Shown: positions 22,149-34,724, counted from the stretch's first letter. The stretch is DNA of 64,000 nt from Dactylis glomerata (GCA_007115705.1 QXEO01000411.1:8409702-8473701), one strand, 5' to 3'. Notes: generated from the letters alone by a model not told the origin. Program-made: numbers and translations.

Positions 22149-25100
22149 TGTAATTTTTGGGAAATAGAAATAAATGGATTTATTAAAATCCCAAATTTTG
22201 GAGCCAACAAAAACTTTTATTTTGAATATAAGATTAATTTCTTGCCTTTTGAAACTTCTGAATTTGAGCATTTGCTCCCATGCTTCAAATAAAAAGAGTA
22301 TGGGAAGGGTTTTAAAACAAATAATTATACCTATAAAATGTTTTTGTTAAATTGAAATAGTTTTCTAACTATTAAATTTTGTGCGTGGTTACATGCTAAA
22401 CCCATTTGGGTCAATTGCCAAACCCAAAATTAAGTCAAGCAATCACAAACAAATAGAAAGGAATCAAGAAAATAAACCGCAACACAAAAACCTAAGTAAG
22501 AAAAGAGGAAGTAGTGATCTTAAAGAAATTAATGATTACACTACTTTGCCCTTATATATTAAGAAAAATCTGAACTAGACCCTCGTGCATCTCTCCACCA
22601 CAACTAAGAACAAGTTACAAAGAATCAAATACAATAAAGTTTGAAACAAAAATCAACTTGGAACCCTATTCAAACTTCTACCAAAGTTCGAATTCAAATA
22701 AGAGGTCATTCCCAACTCCATCTCATCTCCAAGAAAACCAACACTTTTAGACCAATTAAAACCCTTGCACTTCATATTGCATGCATACATGGTATTTTCA
22801 ATACAAGTTGTTCTATGATTTCATGTGGGTTTTAATTTGTTGTGCAATGTTTAGTTATTTCAAACTCAACCAACAGAAGCATTAGAGAAGAACCACAAAG
22901 ATCAAAAGAACCCGAAGCAAGAGCAATAAAGAAAAAGAGAAGAAAAGATGATCTAGAAAAAGTTAACAACTACCCTACTTTGGACACTTAGAATAAGAAA
23001 TCTGTAACTCAAGCAAAGGTGTGGTCAGTTAGCTGAGCTTGACCATATCACATACTAACTCAACCAAGAAGTTTCCAGCAAAAACTCAAACCCTAACCTA
23101 TTTCAAAATCTGTCCAAAGTTTGAATCTGAACCATATGACAACCCCAAATTCAAATTAGCCCTGAAGCAAAACACCACCTCTTGACCTAACAAAAATTGT
23201 TTTAGAGTCCTTATCCAATATGATGAGCACCCAAAGTGGCAAATTTGAAAAATTCGAATTTTGAATTCTTGTAAGCATTTCGTCGAACGGTGGCAGAAGA
23301 AAATCGAGTGAGATCAATCCCACTGTGCTGCACTGTTCTGGCGCGACCAAATGCTGTAGCCATGCTCTCTGGCCTCGCCTCGGTCGAGTCCAGCACCCCC
23401 AGGCCCGACCCAGGCCGTGAGAAGAGGAGGGAGAAGGAGAAACGCACCCAGGACCCCCTCCCAGGAACCCACTGTCCCGCGCGATGCCGACCGTCTGGAA
23501 GGCGCCAGAGGAGACCCACAGCGCCCCGCAGCCGAGTCGACACCAGCCCAGCACCACCCCGAGGCCGCCGTGACCAGAGCAAGCTTCAAACGCCGCCAGG
23601 ACCCCCGCGACGGCCAGCTTCTGGTCGCCTTGCTCCCGGCCACCTGGGCCTATATAAAGCCCCGGCGATCAAACGCAGAGACGCACCTCACTCCCCTCTA
23701 CCTCCCAGACATCGCCGCTTACTCCCTCGTGCCCTAGTTCGTCGTCGCCAGCCTCGCCGGAGCAGTACTGGACGGGCGGAGCGCCGCCGCGTCCGACCTC
23801 CTGGAGGCCAGCTTCTGCAGGGAATCGGAGGAGGAGACGAACCGCCGCCGATCCCGCACGTCGCCGACGAGCCCTGCTTCCTCTACGCCTCGCCATCGCC
23901 GTCGAACGTTCTGCACTGCTCGCAGGTGAGCCCCCGCCGTGCTGAGGAAGAAGAAAGACCCTGAGCCGTTGGATCGCGATCGGACGATAGCATACCGATT
24001 CGGGTTTCGTAATTAGATCTGACATCGCGACCCCACCTGTCAGTCCCGTTTTTATTTCCTTTCCCCCGCGCGAAACGTTTTCTGGGCCAAGCCCGTTCGG
24101 GTTCTGTCTGGAATAGGCCCAGCTAGGAAGGTTTCGGTCCGTTTCATTTTCTAATTTATTCCCGCCCTTTTTCTTTTATTTCAAATCTGTTTCAAATGGT
24201 ATTTTCAAATTCAAATTCCTAGAGTTTTATAAGTCCAAATTTAGCAAATAAATATTCGTTGGAAAGCTTAGAAAATACTCTATCCAATAGTACTGGTTAG
24301 ATTTCCAAATCAGTTAAGAATAAAAATGGTTATGAATAGTGTGACCCTAGCTTGTTAATTAATGAAAGATTTCTAGAAAATTATTTAAGCCATCAAAAAT
24401 CATGAAAATTAAAATGTGAACTTACTAATGACCCCTCTTACTATTAGTCAACACTAATCTACCCCAAACCATATCAGTGTGCTCATTTCGACCCTAACCC
24501 AAACCTATTTGTTAGCATAAAATGATAGATCACTAGTGCACACTTAGAATTAATTGCCCTCTTTACCAATTCACTTAGTGGACCCATCCCACCTAAACTT
24601 GTCTTAGTAACCCTAAATCAACACCAATGCTGCACAAGTGAACCACTTATGCTACTTAGTAAAGAATCTAGCTTGCACACTTGAAGAAAACTTAGAAGAA
24701 AGACTTACAATCCAACACCATAGCAATGCAACCTAACTGCTTGGTTAGCAAACAAGAATGTGTGCTTGGTGTGTTGTTGGTTTGGTGAAGTGATGGTGTG
24801 TTTTGTGTTGTTCGTTATTAGACGCTAGTGTTGCCGAGGAGGATATTGGAGGGGATTATTATTATCAAGAAGAAGAAGAGAACCCCGGACACTTTGCCAA
24901 CCAAGGCAAGCCATCTTTTGATTCATACTCTCACTACCTAGTTTTAATATTGCATTCTACTTGTTTTAAGTAAATTGCATGATTGAATTGCTAGAGTAGA
25001 ATGATAGAAGCATATTGATGTCTTGGATATCAAGAGCATCAAGCTGAGTTTATCCAACCCTAGTAGTAGTACTATCACTCAATGTAGTTGCTTAGTCGCT

Positions 25101-26286
25101 AATAAAAGTTGAGGCTATCTCTGGAGGAACCCCATTTGAAAGGTGGTGACTTGACATTGAAACTTGAAATGGGAGATTGCTCCTACATGATGGCTTTATG
25201 AAAGAAAATAATCTTGACTAAGAACTATGAAATGTATTTCTCAAGTGACAACGAGTGATGTACATGGGTGCCAATTATAACGTACAACCACGTTACCCCT
25301 ATATGGGAAGGGGCTTAATCCGTAGCTTGTTTATCTTAGTATGGGAGGTCTTGCATCAAATCTTCATGGAAGGACTCCACGGGCGGATACTTCTTGACCA
25401 AGTGGTTTCCACTAACCCGGTCTCCGGGATGGGCATAACTAGAGGCGCCGGAGCGGGAATTCCGTATCCCGGGCTCTAGGGAAGGATCCTATACTAGGAT
25501 GAGCAAGTGAAAGGTTTTGTTTGATTATCTGAAACCCGCATACCTTTGTGTATGGCGAACCGTGGAATTCTCCCGGCATATGTATCGAATCTTGTGGGTA
25601 AAGTGTACCCCTCTGCAGAGGTTTCAAACTATTCGAATAGCCGAGTCCTCGGTCATGGACGGTTGGCAAACTCTACTTGGCTTTTGTCAATAATGAAAAC
25701 AACTTATGGTGAACTTGGTGAATGACATGAATTGAATTGACTTGACTTGAACTTTGAAGGTGACCAACACTTGAAGTTCCTCTTTAGATTGAACTTAGAG
25801 AATTAAATCTTCTTCTCTACCAATGAAAATTCTTGGGAAACAAACTAGCTTTTTGCAAATAAACTTAGTGCTTAGTCCACCATATCAACCATGCATATCT
25901 CTCATCACTTTGGTTATAAGATGGTTTGCGAGTGCATCCAATGTACTCACGGTTGTGTCCCTGGCTATCAACTTGGCCAGACTTGAAGGAGCAAGATCAA
26001 GAAGGAAGGACTCATTGACGGCTTTGCGAATTAGGCTCGTTTCCTACTGTCTGCTTTGCCTGTGCGGTTGAAGCTTGACAATATGGACCCAAAGTGTTAT
26101 TCCGCTGCATGTTGATGTATTGTAAGGTTTGGTCTGTGCGACCACCTATGTAATTCCCTTTATTTACTATTAATGTCTATGACTGTGGTATCAACTACGT
26201 TATGTAAGTCACAACAATGATTCTGGGATTGTGACGGATTACATAACGGGCACTTCGAATTTGTTATCAAATTTGAGGTCGTCACA
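22149..26286 (+). mobile_element. solo LTR, Tekay-type, 4.1 kb
   Basis: It starts TGTAATTTTTGGG and ends GGTCGTCACA, flanked by the exact duplication TCAAC (22144-22148 and 26287-26291). No primer-binding site, gag or pol lies inside, so this is an LTR-LTR recombination remnant. A TATA box (TATATAAA, 23651-23658) precedes a GC-rich segment to about 24000, the expected transcribed leader. A GAAGAAGAAGAG stretch near 24870 and the great LTR length match Tekay-type LTRs of grasses. Long frames in the GC-rich part (such as 23290-23964) have no domains and are not called. Confidence 0.85.
23651..23658 (+). promoter_or_regulatory. TATA box of the solo LTR
   Basis: TATATAAA in the context GGGCCTATATAAAGCCCC, about 1.5 kb into the LTR and followed by a GC-rich putative leader. 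It points toward the B3 gene 2.8 kb downstream, so it could provide read-through transcription (inference). Confidence 0.55.
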
Positions 26287-26473
26287 TCAACTCCCCCCCA
26301 CGATCCGCTGCGGCAACCACAACGGCTGCACACGATGCGGGGGTGGTTGCCGAAACGTCGGGGGGGTTATCCCCTTCGCCGCTCTTCTTTCAATACCGAG
26401 CGTACTCACTACCAAGGGCATCCCCCACTTCTCCTCTAAGCTCGAGCCTTCCCTTTTTGAGCCCAGCCCGACC

Positions 26474-27276
26474 ATGTCGTCCCCTAGCGGTTCCACTGCC
26501 AGCGGTGACAAGGTCCCAGAGGGAAACAAGGAGGAGGTTAAGGTGCCGGAGACGGCGCCTTCCACATCCCGGAAATGCGGTCGCCCGAAAGGGATCCGCA
26601 ACAAGAGCACCTTGGAGGCCCTCGCGGCGAAGCCCACCGCCGCTGCCTCCACCTCCGTCGCGCCCCAGGCGACCGGAGCTCCCAGCGACGCGGGCGTCGC
26701 AGAGAAACGGAGGCCTGGCCGTCCGAAGGGGAGCGGGAAGAAGACTGCCTCCATGGCGGCTGCTGCTCCTTCGTCGTCTCGCCGTCGTGGGCGGCCGCCG
26801 GGCAGCAAAAACAAGAAGGCCCCTGCTGTCTTCAAGGTCGCCGCTACTCCCGCGAGGCCCCGCGCGGTGACCCCTCCTCCGCTAGGCCCGTCGCGGCCCT
26901 GGCTGGAGAAACCGGCACTCCAGCCGCCGGCCTATATCTCGGCACAGGGATGGTCCACCTGCATCATCCCCGTGCTTGCCGGTGCCCGGATCTCCTCCGC
27001 CTTCCAACCCAGTTCACAAGCTCGATGGAGGACCAGGAGATGGCTTACGCCAGGCTGCGGGAATGCAGCGGCGGCCAGCCCACGTACCGCATCGAGGTTT
27101 ACTACGACGGCCAGGGGGTGTGCTACTTTCGCGACGGGTGGTCGAAGTTCTTCATCGACTACGGCATGCACGAGGGTTGGTTCATCCTTCTCACCCGCCA
27201 AGATGAGAAGGAGGACTTCACCATCTGCCTCTTCGACGGCACCCTCTCCGCCCGTGCCTTCACCGCCCAGCCGTGA
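26474..27276 (+). pseudogene. AT-hook plus B3-domain DNA-binding protein, antisense gene of Tat-type element 2
   Basis: The ATG at 26474 (CGACCATGTCG) opens a frame with three AT-hooks: KCGRPKGIRNK (about residue 34), RRPGRPKGSGKK (about 79) and RRRGRPPGSKNKK (about 103). The linkers are Ala/Pro/Thr-rich. A B3-like domain starts at about 26930. Its first strand is in the ATG frame, and the rest (LPTQF, YRIEVYYDG, CYFRDGWSKFFIDYGMHEGW, FTICLFDG) is one frame off, so a frameshift lies near 26970-26990. It ends at TGA 27274-27276. The strand order and the YF-x2-GWS-x-F-x2-D core match the antisense gene of Tat-type element 1. It lies between pol and the 3' LTR, convergent with pol. The 4.1-kb solo LTR is inserted about 185 bases upstream of the ATG. 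No nonsense codon is visible apart from the frame change. B3 domains bind DNA in the nucleus; the target is unknown. Confidence 0.8.
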
Positions 27277-28646
27277 AGGGTGAACCTCGTCGACTTCCAA
27301 CGCGGACTTCTCCGGTGCGAAGTCCATGCGGCGCTCGCGCCGGGCCGAGGAAGGCGAGCATCCCCGGGCTGGGAGTGCTTGGCACTCTTAGGGTAGCGAT
27401 TTAGGAAGCTTTTGTAGTCCTCAGACTTTCGCTTAATGAAAACTTGTCTTTCCTTGTTTGTTGTGTACTTTGCCATCGCGCGAATGTCTTCTGCTTGACA
27501 TCGTTGTGATGTGATGATTCTTCTCTTAACGAAACCGCTGCCACGCGAATCCGTAGATAGGGACCGCGGTGGTCGCTGACTTGCGCAGACGCCTCGGGCG
27601 AGGTCTTCCAGCCTTAGCGCAGAAGGATCGGTGCTTCTACTGGCCGGCCCTGGGAAGGACGGGCTAGCTCCGGCTCGGCGGGGTCAAAGTGGAAGCTGAG
27701 TCTTGTACCGGCTCGGGCAAGGGCCGGAGCCAGCACGTTTCCCTTCCCGGGCCTTCGCACGTTCCTTGCTGCGGTTGGAGTAGATTTCCCAGTTTCCGGC
27801 TCTAGCCGTTATTTTGCGCGTGTTAGGTTTCGATTTTATTGCTTGTTTGCCGATCATGTCGCAGCGCCAGCTAATCGGATAGCCGACGAGGTACTGGAAC
27901 CGGCCTACTTTTGAGGGTAGATTCCCTTTCCCCCTAGCCCCCGAGTTTTGGGGTTGCTGGATTGACAGCTAGCTCGAAACTAACTTTTTGCGAACGATGC
28001 CAACGCCAAGCGAGGCAGCTCTAGCTTCGAATCTCTTGGGCGTGGCTTCTCAGCCCAGACATCGAGAGACTGTGACTATCAACCACTTGCTGGGCTTGCC
28101 TTTGTCCGGTTCCCTCAACTTTTTCCTTAATCTTCCCACCCTTCGGCCCGTCTACCCCCAACCGGCAGCCTGGTGCCGGTTGGTCTCCCTTGGGCCGGCA
28201 GCCGAATACCGGCCTAGGGTGGGAGCGTGCTGCGGAGTGAGAAGTAGTACTTCAGTCTATCGGGCCCCCGACTCGTGCTAGCCAACGCTTAGTTAACAGA
28301 CACTGCCCTTAACGCCTGGTTGGGCGATTTTTCTATCGTTTATGGTTCTGCTCTGCGGCTTTCCTTCGTATGTGGCCTGCCGGCTCCTATCCATCCGGCT
28401 GCGCGGAGCCGGAAGGTGGAGGTTGGGCTCGAGACATTCTTCATACGTAGTACTCGTCCGGCTGGCGAGAAGTCAATCGTTTTTCGGGCCTGCCAGCTGT
28501 GGCTCGGTGCTCGGAGCCGGCTGCCAGTCAAGTGAATAACGCAGGAAGCAAAACATACACGAAGTGTTTTCCTCGGAGCCGGCCGTAACTGGCCGCTCCG
28601 TTTTCGTTTATTCATTGACACGTTTTTTGGGTTACAAGCTTTTGCC
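27277..28646. other. spacer between convergent B3 gene and pol of Tat-type element 2
   Basis: About 1.4 kb, rich in GCCGGCT/AGCCGGC-type motifs. Open frames are short and without domains. It presumably contains the 3' ends of the B3 and pol transcripts. Nothing else is supported. Confidence 0.5.
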
Positions 28647-31600
28647 TTAGCAGAAGAAAGGTCTTAGGAGACTGACATTCCAGGGACGCTCCGTCTCCTT
28701 GTCAGAGTTATCTGCCTTGTTCTTTCTGGGCTCTTGTGCGTCGATGAGTTAATATGCCCCATTGCCTAGCACCCGGCTGACAATGAACGGTCCCTCCCAG
28801 GGAGGAGACAGCTTGTGCATGCCCTTAGTGCTTTGGACCAGCCGAAGTACGAGATCTCCTTCGCGAAACGCGAGTGGGCGAATTTTTTGGCTGTGGTATC
28901 ATCGCGGTTGCTGCTGGTAGAGCGCTGATCTGGCCAGAGCTTGTTCTCATGCCTCCTCGAGGAGGTCGACGCCATCTTCACGAGCTTCTTTTGCTTGCTT
29001 CTCTGTGTACTAGACGATTCTAGGTGCATCGAACTCGATATCCGTGGGCAACACCGCTTCTGCTCCATAGACCAGGAAGAAAGGTGTGAAGCCAACAGAG
29101 CGATTTGGAGTGGTGCGCAGGCTCCAGAGCACTGAAGGTAGCTCCTCGACCCAACAGCCAGCTGAGCGTTCAAGAGGCTCGACCAGCCTTGGTTTGATGC
29201 CGGCTAGGATCAGCCCATTTGCCTTCTCCACTTGCCCGTTTGTCTGCGGGTGCGCCACTGACGCTAAGTCCAGCCGGATGCCTTTCTGGCCACAGTAATC
29301 AGCAAAGGACTCCCTTCGCAAAATTTGTCCCATTGTCGGTGATGATGCTATGGGGAACTCCATATCTTGTGATGATCTCGTTGAAGAACTTGATTGTGGA
29401 CGAGCCGTCAAGTTTCTTAATTGGCTTGGCTTCGATCCACTTGGTGAACTTGTCCATAGCAACCAACAGATGCGTCAAGCCCCCGGGTGCAGTCTTGAAT
29501 GGCCCTACCATGTCCAGGCCCCAGACAGCGAACGGCCCGGTGAGCGGGATGGTCTTGAGGGCTGCCGCTGGAGTGTTTCTGTGCTTGGAGAAGCGCTGGC
29601 AACCGTTGCACTGCTTCACCGGCTACTCTGCATTTTGCTTGGCCGTTGGCCAGTAGAAACCATGGCGGAAGGCCTTGGCCACCAAGGCTCTGGAAGATGC
29701 GTGATGCCCGCACTCCCCTTGGTGTATCTCTCTTAGCAGCTCTATCCCTTCTTCCGGCTCGATGCACTTCTGGAAGATGCCTGGCACGCTGCGCTTGTAC
29801 AGCTCGCTGTTGATGATGGTGTACGCCCCAGCTCGACGTTGAATTCGCCTAGCTTCCGCTTCGTCTTGCGGCAAGTCCCCAGTGATGAGGTAGTTGGAGA
29901 ATGGCTCCGCCCAGGAAGGTATCTCCCGTATGTGGAAGACACTGGCGACCAGAGGATCAGCAACCCCCGGGTCTATCGTTGTGCCGGCTTCATCTGATTG
30001 TCCGGCTGGGGGAGCGGGCGTGGAGCCGGCAGTCCCCTTGTCCTTCGTCGAGTCGGTCACGCTGGGCTGGCCGGCTGCCTCCTTCAGCCCCGAGATGGCA
30101 GCCCCCGGGTTCGGTGGCGGTACCTGAGCCGGGGCTGGGTCTCCAGGCATGTAGATGGATATGGACTCCGGCAAAGGTTTGATAGACGGTTTGTGGATGA
30201 CCTCCAGGGACACCCCAGCTGGGATATCCTGCTTGGTGGAGCCAATCTTGGACAGCCGGTCTGCTTCCTCGTTGTTTGCTCTGGGACATGGTGGAACTCG
30301 CAGCCCTCAAAGAATCCGCTGAGTTGTTGCACATAGAAGCGATAGGAGGCCATGTTGGCGTCCTTGGCGTCCCAATCCCCTGAGACCTGGTGCGTCACTA
30401 GGTCGGAGTCTCCGAAACAGAGGATCCTCCTGATGCCGATCTGCTTGGCCATCTTGAGCCCATGTGCCAGGGCTTCGTACTCAGCGACGTTGTTCGACGC
30501 ACGGAAGTGCATCTGCAGCACGTACTGCAGCTTGTCTCCCTTGGGAGAGGTGAGGACGACGCCGGCTCCCAAGCCCCCGAGCAGCTTGGAGCCATCGAAG
30601 TGCATGCGCCAGTGGGTGGAGTCTGGAGCCGGCGGCAGGTACTAGTGCTCTCCCCAGTCAGCGAAGAAATCCACTATGATCTGCGACTTGATCGTCGTCC
30701 TGGGCTTGTACTGAATGGTATGAGCTGCGAGCTCAATCGCCCATTTGGCCACTCTTCCCGACGCGTCCTTGCACCCGATGATCTCCGAGAGCGGAGTGGT
30801 GCTCACCACCGTGATTGGGTGCTCCTCAAAGTAGTGCTTCAGCTTCTTGGCCGACATGTACACGCCGTACGCGACCTTCTAGTAGTGCGAGTAATTCTGC
30901 TTGGAGAGAGTGAGCACCTCACTCATGTAGTACACCAGGCGCTGAACCGGCAGCTCTTTGCCTTCCTTGGTGCGCTCCACCACGATCACGACACTGATGA
31001 CTCGCGGAGTAGCCACGATGTAGAGCAGCATTGGCTCTCGCGGAGCCGGCGCAGCCAAGATTGGCGCGGTAGACAAGGCTCGCTTGAGGTCGTTGAAGGC
31101 GTCATCAGCATGCTGAGACCAAACAAAGTGGTCTGTCTTCTTCATCAGCTGGTACAGCGGCATGGCCTTCTCCCCGAGCCAGCTGACGAACCGGCTAAGC
31201 GAGGCCAAGCAACTAGCAAACTTCTGCACATCTCTGAGCTGGGTGGGCTTCTCTAGGGCCTCGATGGCTTTTATCTTCAAGGGGTTAGCCTCGATCCCTC
31301 GCTGGGAAACGATATAACCTAGGAGCTATCCAGCCGGCACACCAAAGGTGCACTTCTCAGGATTGAGCTTCATGCGATAGCGCCGCAGGTTGGCGAAGGT
31401 CTCCTTGAGGTCGTCCAGGAGCGTGCCACTCTCCTTAGTCTTCACCACCACGTCGTCCACATAGGCGTGCACGTTCCTCCCAATCTGCCCCTGCAGACAT
31501 CGCTGCATGGTTCGCTGGTAAGTGGCCCCAGCGTTCTTCAGGCCGAACGGCATGGTAACATAGCAATAGGCTCCATATGGGGTGATGAAGGAGGTCTTGA

Positions 31601-32700
31601 TCTGATCCGGCTGGAAGAGCGAGATCTGGTGGTAGCCTGAATAGGCATCCAGGAAGGACAGCAGGTCACAACCGGCTATGGAATCGATCACCTGGTCGAT
31701 GCGTGGTAACGCAAATGGATCCTTGGGGCAAGCCTTGTTGAGGCTGGTGTAGTCAATACACATTCGCCAAGTCTTGTTCTTCTTCAGGACCAAGACTGGG
31801 TTCGCAAGCCAATCAGGGTAGAACACCTCCATGATAAAGCCGGCTGCAAGGAGCCGGGCGATCTCCTCGCCAATAGCTTTCCTCTTCTCTTCTGCAAAGT
31901 GTTGCAACTGGTTGCTTGACCGGCTTGGCATCCGGCCTGACGTTGAGTGAGTGCTCAGCCAGCTCCCTCGGCACACCTGGCATGTCCTTTGGAGACCATG
32001 CAAAGATGTCCCGATTCTCACGGAGGAAGCTGGTGAGCTCGCTTTCCTATTTAGCTGAAAGGCCGGTGCCGATGATGACGTACTTGGATGGATCGCTCTC
32101 GTCCAACAGGATCTTCTTGGTGTCGTTAGCCAGCTTGAACTGCTCCACTGGCGACTGGCGAACCGGCATATCTTGCTGGGCCAGCTCCACGCGATGTAGA
32201 AGCTGCCGCTTCTCTTCGGCGATAACCAGTGCCTCTGCCAGTTGCGAGCTCTCCTTTGCACAGGCCAGGGACTTCTTGAAGCTTCCCGAGACAGTGATCA
32301 CGCCTCTGGGTCCTGGGAGCTTCATCTTCAGATAGGCGTAATGTGGCACCGCCATGAACTTGGCCAGGGCTCGACGGCCAAGCAGCGCGTGGTAGGGACT
32401 GCTGATGTCCACCACCTCGAACCAGATAGGCTCGCGGCGGCTATTCCCCTTCTTTCCGAAGAGAACCTCCAGCTGCACCTTACCCAAAGGGGTGCAAGAA
32501 TGCCCAGGCACGATGCCATGGAAGGTGAGCCGGCTCGGTTTCAGCTGAGCAAGCGGGATGCCCAACTTCTCCAGAGAGCTCCGGTAAAGATGGTTGATAC
32601 TACTACCGTCGTCGATGAGCACGCGGGAGAACCGGTACATGTGCGTATCAGAGCACACAACTGGGTCCAGAACCAGAGCGTATTTTCCAGGGCTGGGCAT
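28647..32700 (-). pseudogene. pol polyprotein of Tat-type element 2 (PR-RT-RH-aRH-INT)
   Basis: Protease (32047-32700) has VLIDDGSSINHLY, with Asp where most relatives have Gly after the catalytic Asp. RT contains KTWRMCIDYTSLNKACPKDPF and YVDD at about 31452-31463. The frame from about 31900 to 30290 is continuous but interrupted by stops at 31326, 30879 and 30642. The second RNase H (about 30250-30605) shows MHFDGSK, NNVAEYEAL and FGDSDLV, with its last Asp region in another frame. Integrase follows with CGHHA, CNGCQRF, LDMVG, TDNGTNF and NGQVEKANG, broken by a stop near 29621 and frameshifts near 29310 and 29010. The final stop is TAA at 28647. The double RNase H places it in the Tat lineage. 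Confidence 0.9.
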
Positions 32701-33960
32701 TAGCCGCGGATGGTCCTCGCGCGCCCCAGGTGATGGCCGCCTCAGACCAGTGCATGAACTGGGGCTCTGCAGGCATTACGACATTCACCTCTGCCTCATG
32801 CCAAAGGTCGTTCCTTTTATCCTTGCCGGGGGTAGTGAAGATATGATATTGCTCAACATCTGCCGGGAAGTCATTGTCTTGCGCTTGCGACGCACCAGGG
32901 ATCTGCCGAGCGCGCTGCTCTAGCTCTCTCATGAAATGGCACTGACGCGTGGAGTGGGTCGCTTCCCTGCCCGGGGAGGTGTGAAACTTACACGGCTGAT
33001 CAAGTGCGGCATCGAGGGTGTACTTGCCCTCTTTGCGCCCATGACCGCTTCCGGCAGCCCCCGGGCCTCCTTGGTCAGAAGCCGCTCGCTTTGAGCTAGC
33101 AGATCCTCTGGGGTGCGTCTCGGCGTGGTCAAGCCACAGGTGGATGTGCAATGCCGATGGGCGAGCCTGGGACTCCGACCCTAGCGCTGGCGCCGGGATC
33201 TGGCGTGGCCTGCCTGCTCCGCCACCTTGCTGAACGCGGCAGCCTTGGGCGTTGCCGCTCGGGACATGGCCGCCTCGTCCGCGCCCTCCGCGGCCCCGGC
33301 TTGCCGATGGCGACCGCTGGATCTGGCTGGGGACGGCGGTAGCGAAGCTGCGCTGCAGGTCGCGAGCGAGCTTGGTCGGTGCGTCTCCATGCACGTCATA
33401 GAACTCGCTGAGCGTGGTACTCGCGCGGAACCGGTTGGCGTCGTCCTCTGCCACCTTGCTGAGGAGGACGAGGCGCGTCCGCTCTAGGGCCTCGGCGACC
33501 CGGGCGGGGTCGATGACACGGTCGAGGGGAGCACGCAGGTCCACCACGGAGACGTCCGGGGCGTCCTGCTCTGGGAGTGGAGCATCTTGCTCCTGTGGAA
33601 GAAGGCGTCCGGGCGACGGGCACTCGGGGCGCAGAGAGTCGCCGCCCTCCTCTTCTCCCAGGGCCATCACCTCGACCATGGCGCCAAGACTGCTGCGCTG
33701 CTTTCACCGCAGCTTGAGCCTCCATCGCAGAGGGAGTCGAAGACGTCGGTCACTTCCTCCGAGAAGGGCTTGGCGACGTAGAAGCGGTGGCTGCCGACGT
33801 CGAGGAAGGAGCCACTGTTGCCGAAGCCGTTCTCGAAGTGGGACAAGTTGTCGCTGACGCAGTCGAAGGTGCCGAACCTCCAGACGAGGCCGGAGGCGAC
33901 CTTCTCGCCGAGCGCCGATGAGGGTCCCGGCTGGAACTTGACTCCGCTCGCCGTCGCGCT
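32648..33960 (-). pseudogene. gag region of Tat-type element 2, capsid core apparently missing
   Basis: The frame is open almost directly after the primer-binding site (SGVKFQPGPSS, GSFLDVGSHRFYV, EEVTDVFD) and shifts near 33670 into MVEVMALGEEEGG, then RVAEALERTRLVLLSK and SEFYDVHGDAPTKLARDLQR. A Gly/Arg-rich stretch (GRGGRGRGG) and the CKFHT/THSTRQC segment seen upstream of protease in Tat elements follow. I do not find the large retrotransposon gag (capsid) domain between them, so it has probably been deleted. This copy would need capsid from elsewhere. It overlaps the protease frame at 32648-32700. Confidence 0.65.
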
Positions 33961-33962
33961 TT

Positions 33963-33980
33963 GCCCCACGGTGGGCGCCA
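33963..33980 (-). other. primer-binding site of Tat-type element 2
   Basis: On the minus strand TGGCGCCCACCGTGGGGC begins two bases after the 5' LTR end. It starts with TGG, as needed to pair with the CCA end of a tRNA, and this form is common in grass Tat-lineage elements. I do not name the tRNA. Confidence 0.85.
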
Positions 33981-33982
33981 AC

Positions 33983-34719
33983 TGTCGTGGGAATTTGGAG
34001 ACAGTAGCCATGGGTAGGCTTATAGGAGGGGCTCGACGGTGGAGACGAGGGGCCCGGCTCAGGATTATGCCTACTGAGACACCACGGTTTACCCAGGTTC
34101 GGGGCCCTCCCGGGTGGAGGTGAAACCCCTACTTCCTGCCTGCTTCGTATTGCTTAGACAGTATCGATTACAATGCTTCTCGAGCTGTTCGGGCTAGAGG
34201 AGGAAGAAGAAGATCCGATCCCCCCAGACTAAGGGTCCAGGCCCCCTTATATAGGCAGGGGCCTGGTTACAGGTTGGGTAACGATTCGGCCGGATCCTCG
34301 GCGGCGGCGTCCTTGGCGTGATCCCTCCGCCCTGCTCTGACAGCTTCGCTTTATAAAGTACCTTTTCCCTGGGACCGGCATCTGGGAGGCATATGCCCTC
34401 CCTTTTGCCTTGGATCCTATCGTGGGGAAGGGTTCTTGGTCGCTGATTGGTTGGACTTGGTCGCGGCGTTCGTCACTCCCGTCCTTGGCCTCTGTCGCTC
34501 TTGTCGGGGCCAGCCCACTTTCGGCGAAACAGCCGTTGGTGGGCTCTTGTCTTCGTCGCCCGGCTCCGGCCTTCCACGGTGGAATCGCCAGCCGGCTACT
34601 GGCACAGCCAGCCCTCCAGGCGGAGCCGGTCTTCTTGTCTTCGAGCCGTGCAGACTCTCGGGACGCCAGCCGGCAAATAGCCCGGCACGTGGCATCCCCC
34701 ATAAGTCATCCCCACGACA
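33983..34719 (-). repeat. 5' LTR of Tat-type element 2
   Basis: 737 bp, with the same termini as 21009-21752 and a minus-strand TATA box (34246-34253). It is followed by the target duplication CTTAT (34720-34724) and then by CACTA sequence continuing CCCCGGTGC. Confidence 0.95.
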
Positions 34720-34724
34720 CTTAT

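Larger units (their letters stand above)
21009..34719 (-). mobile_element. Tat-type Ty3/gypsy element 2, complete with both LTRs
   Basis: Direct LTRs at 21009-21752 and 33983-34719 begin TGTCGTGGG (TGTTGTGGG on the left copy) and end CCCACGACA, and are flanked by the exact 5-bp duplication CTTAT (21004-21008 and 34720-34724). On the minus strand the order is 5' LTR, primer-binding site, gag remnant, protease, RT, RNase H, second RNase H, integrase, a non-coding tail, an opposing B3/AT-hook gene, polypurine tract, 3' LTR. The 13.7-kb length includes the 4.1-kb solo LTR. The coding region is broken by frameshifts and stops. The two LTRs look very similar apart from a ~9-base indel near 21320 and scattered changes, so insertion is fairly recent. 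Confidence 0.95.

Noticed and set aside
23156..24025. Several 100-220-codon frames on both strands
   Set aside because: They fall in the GC-rich leader portion of the solo LTR. Low-complexity products with no family resemblance.
30462..31256. 264-codon + strand frame
   Set aside because: Antisense to the RNase H region of Tat-type element 2, no domain of its own.
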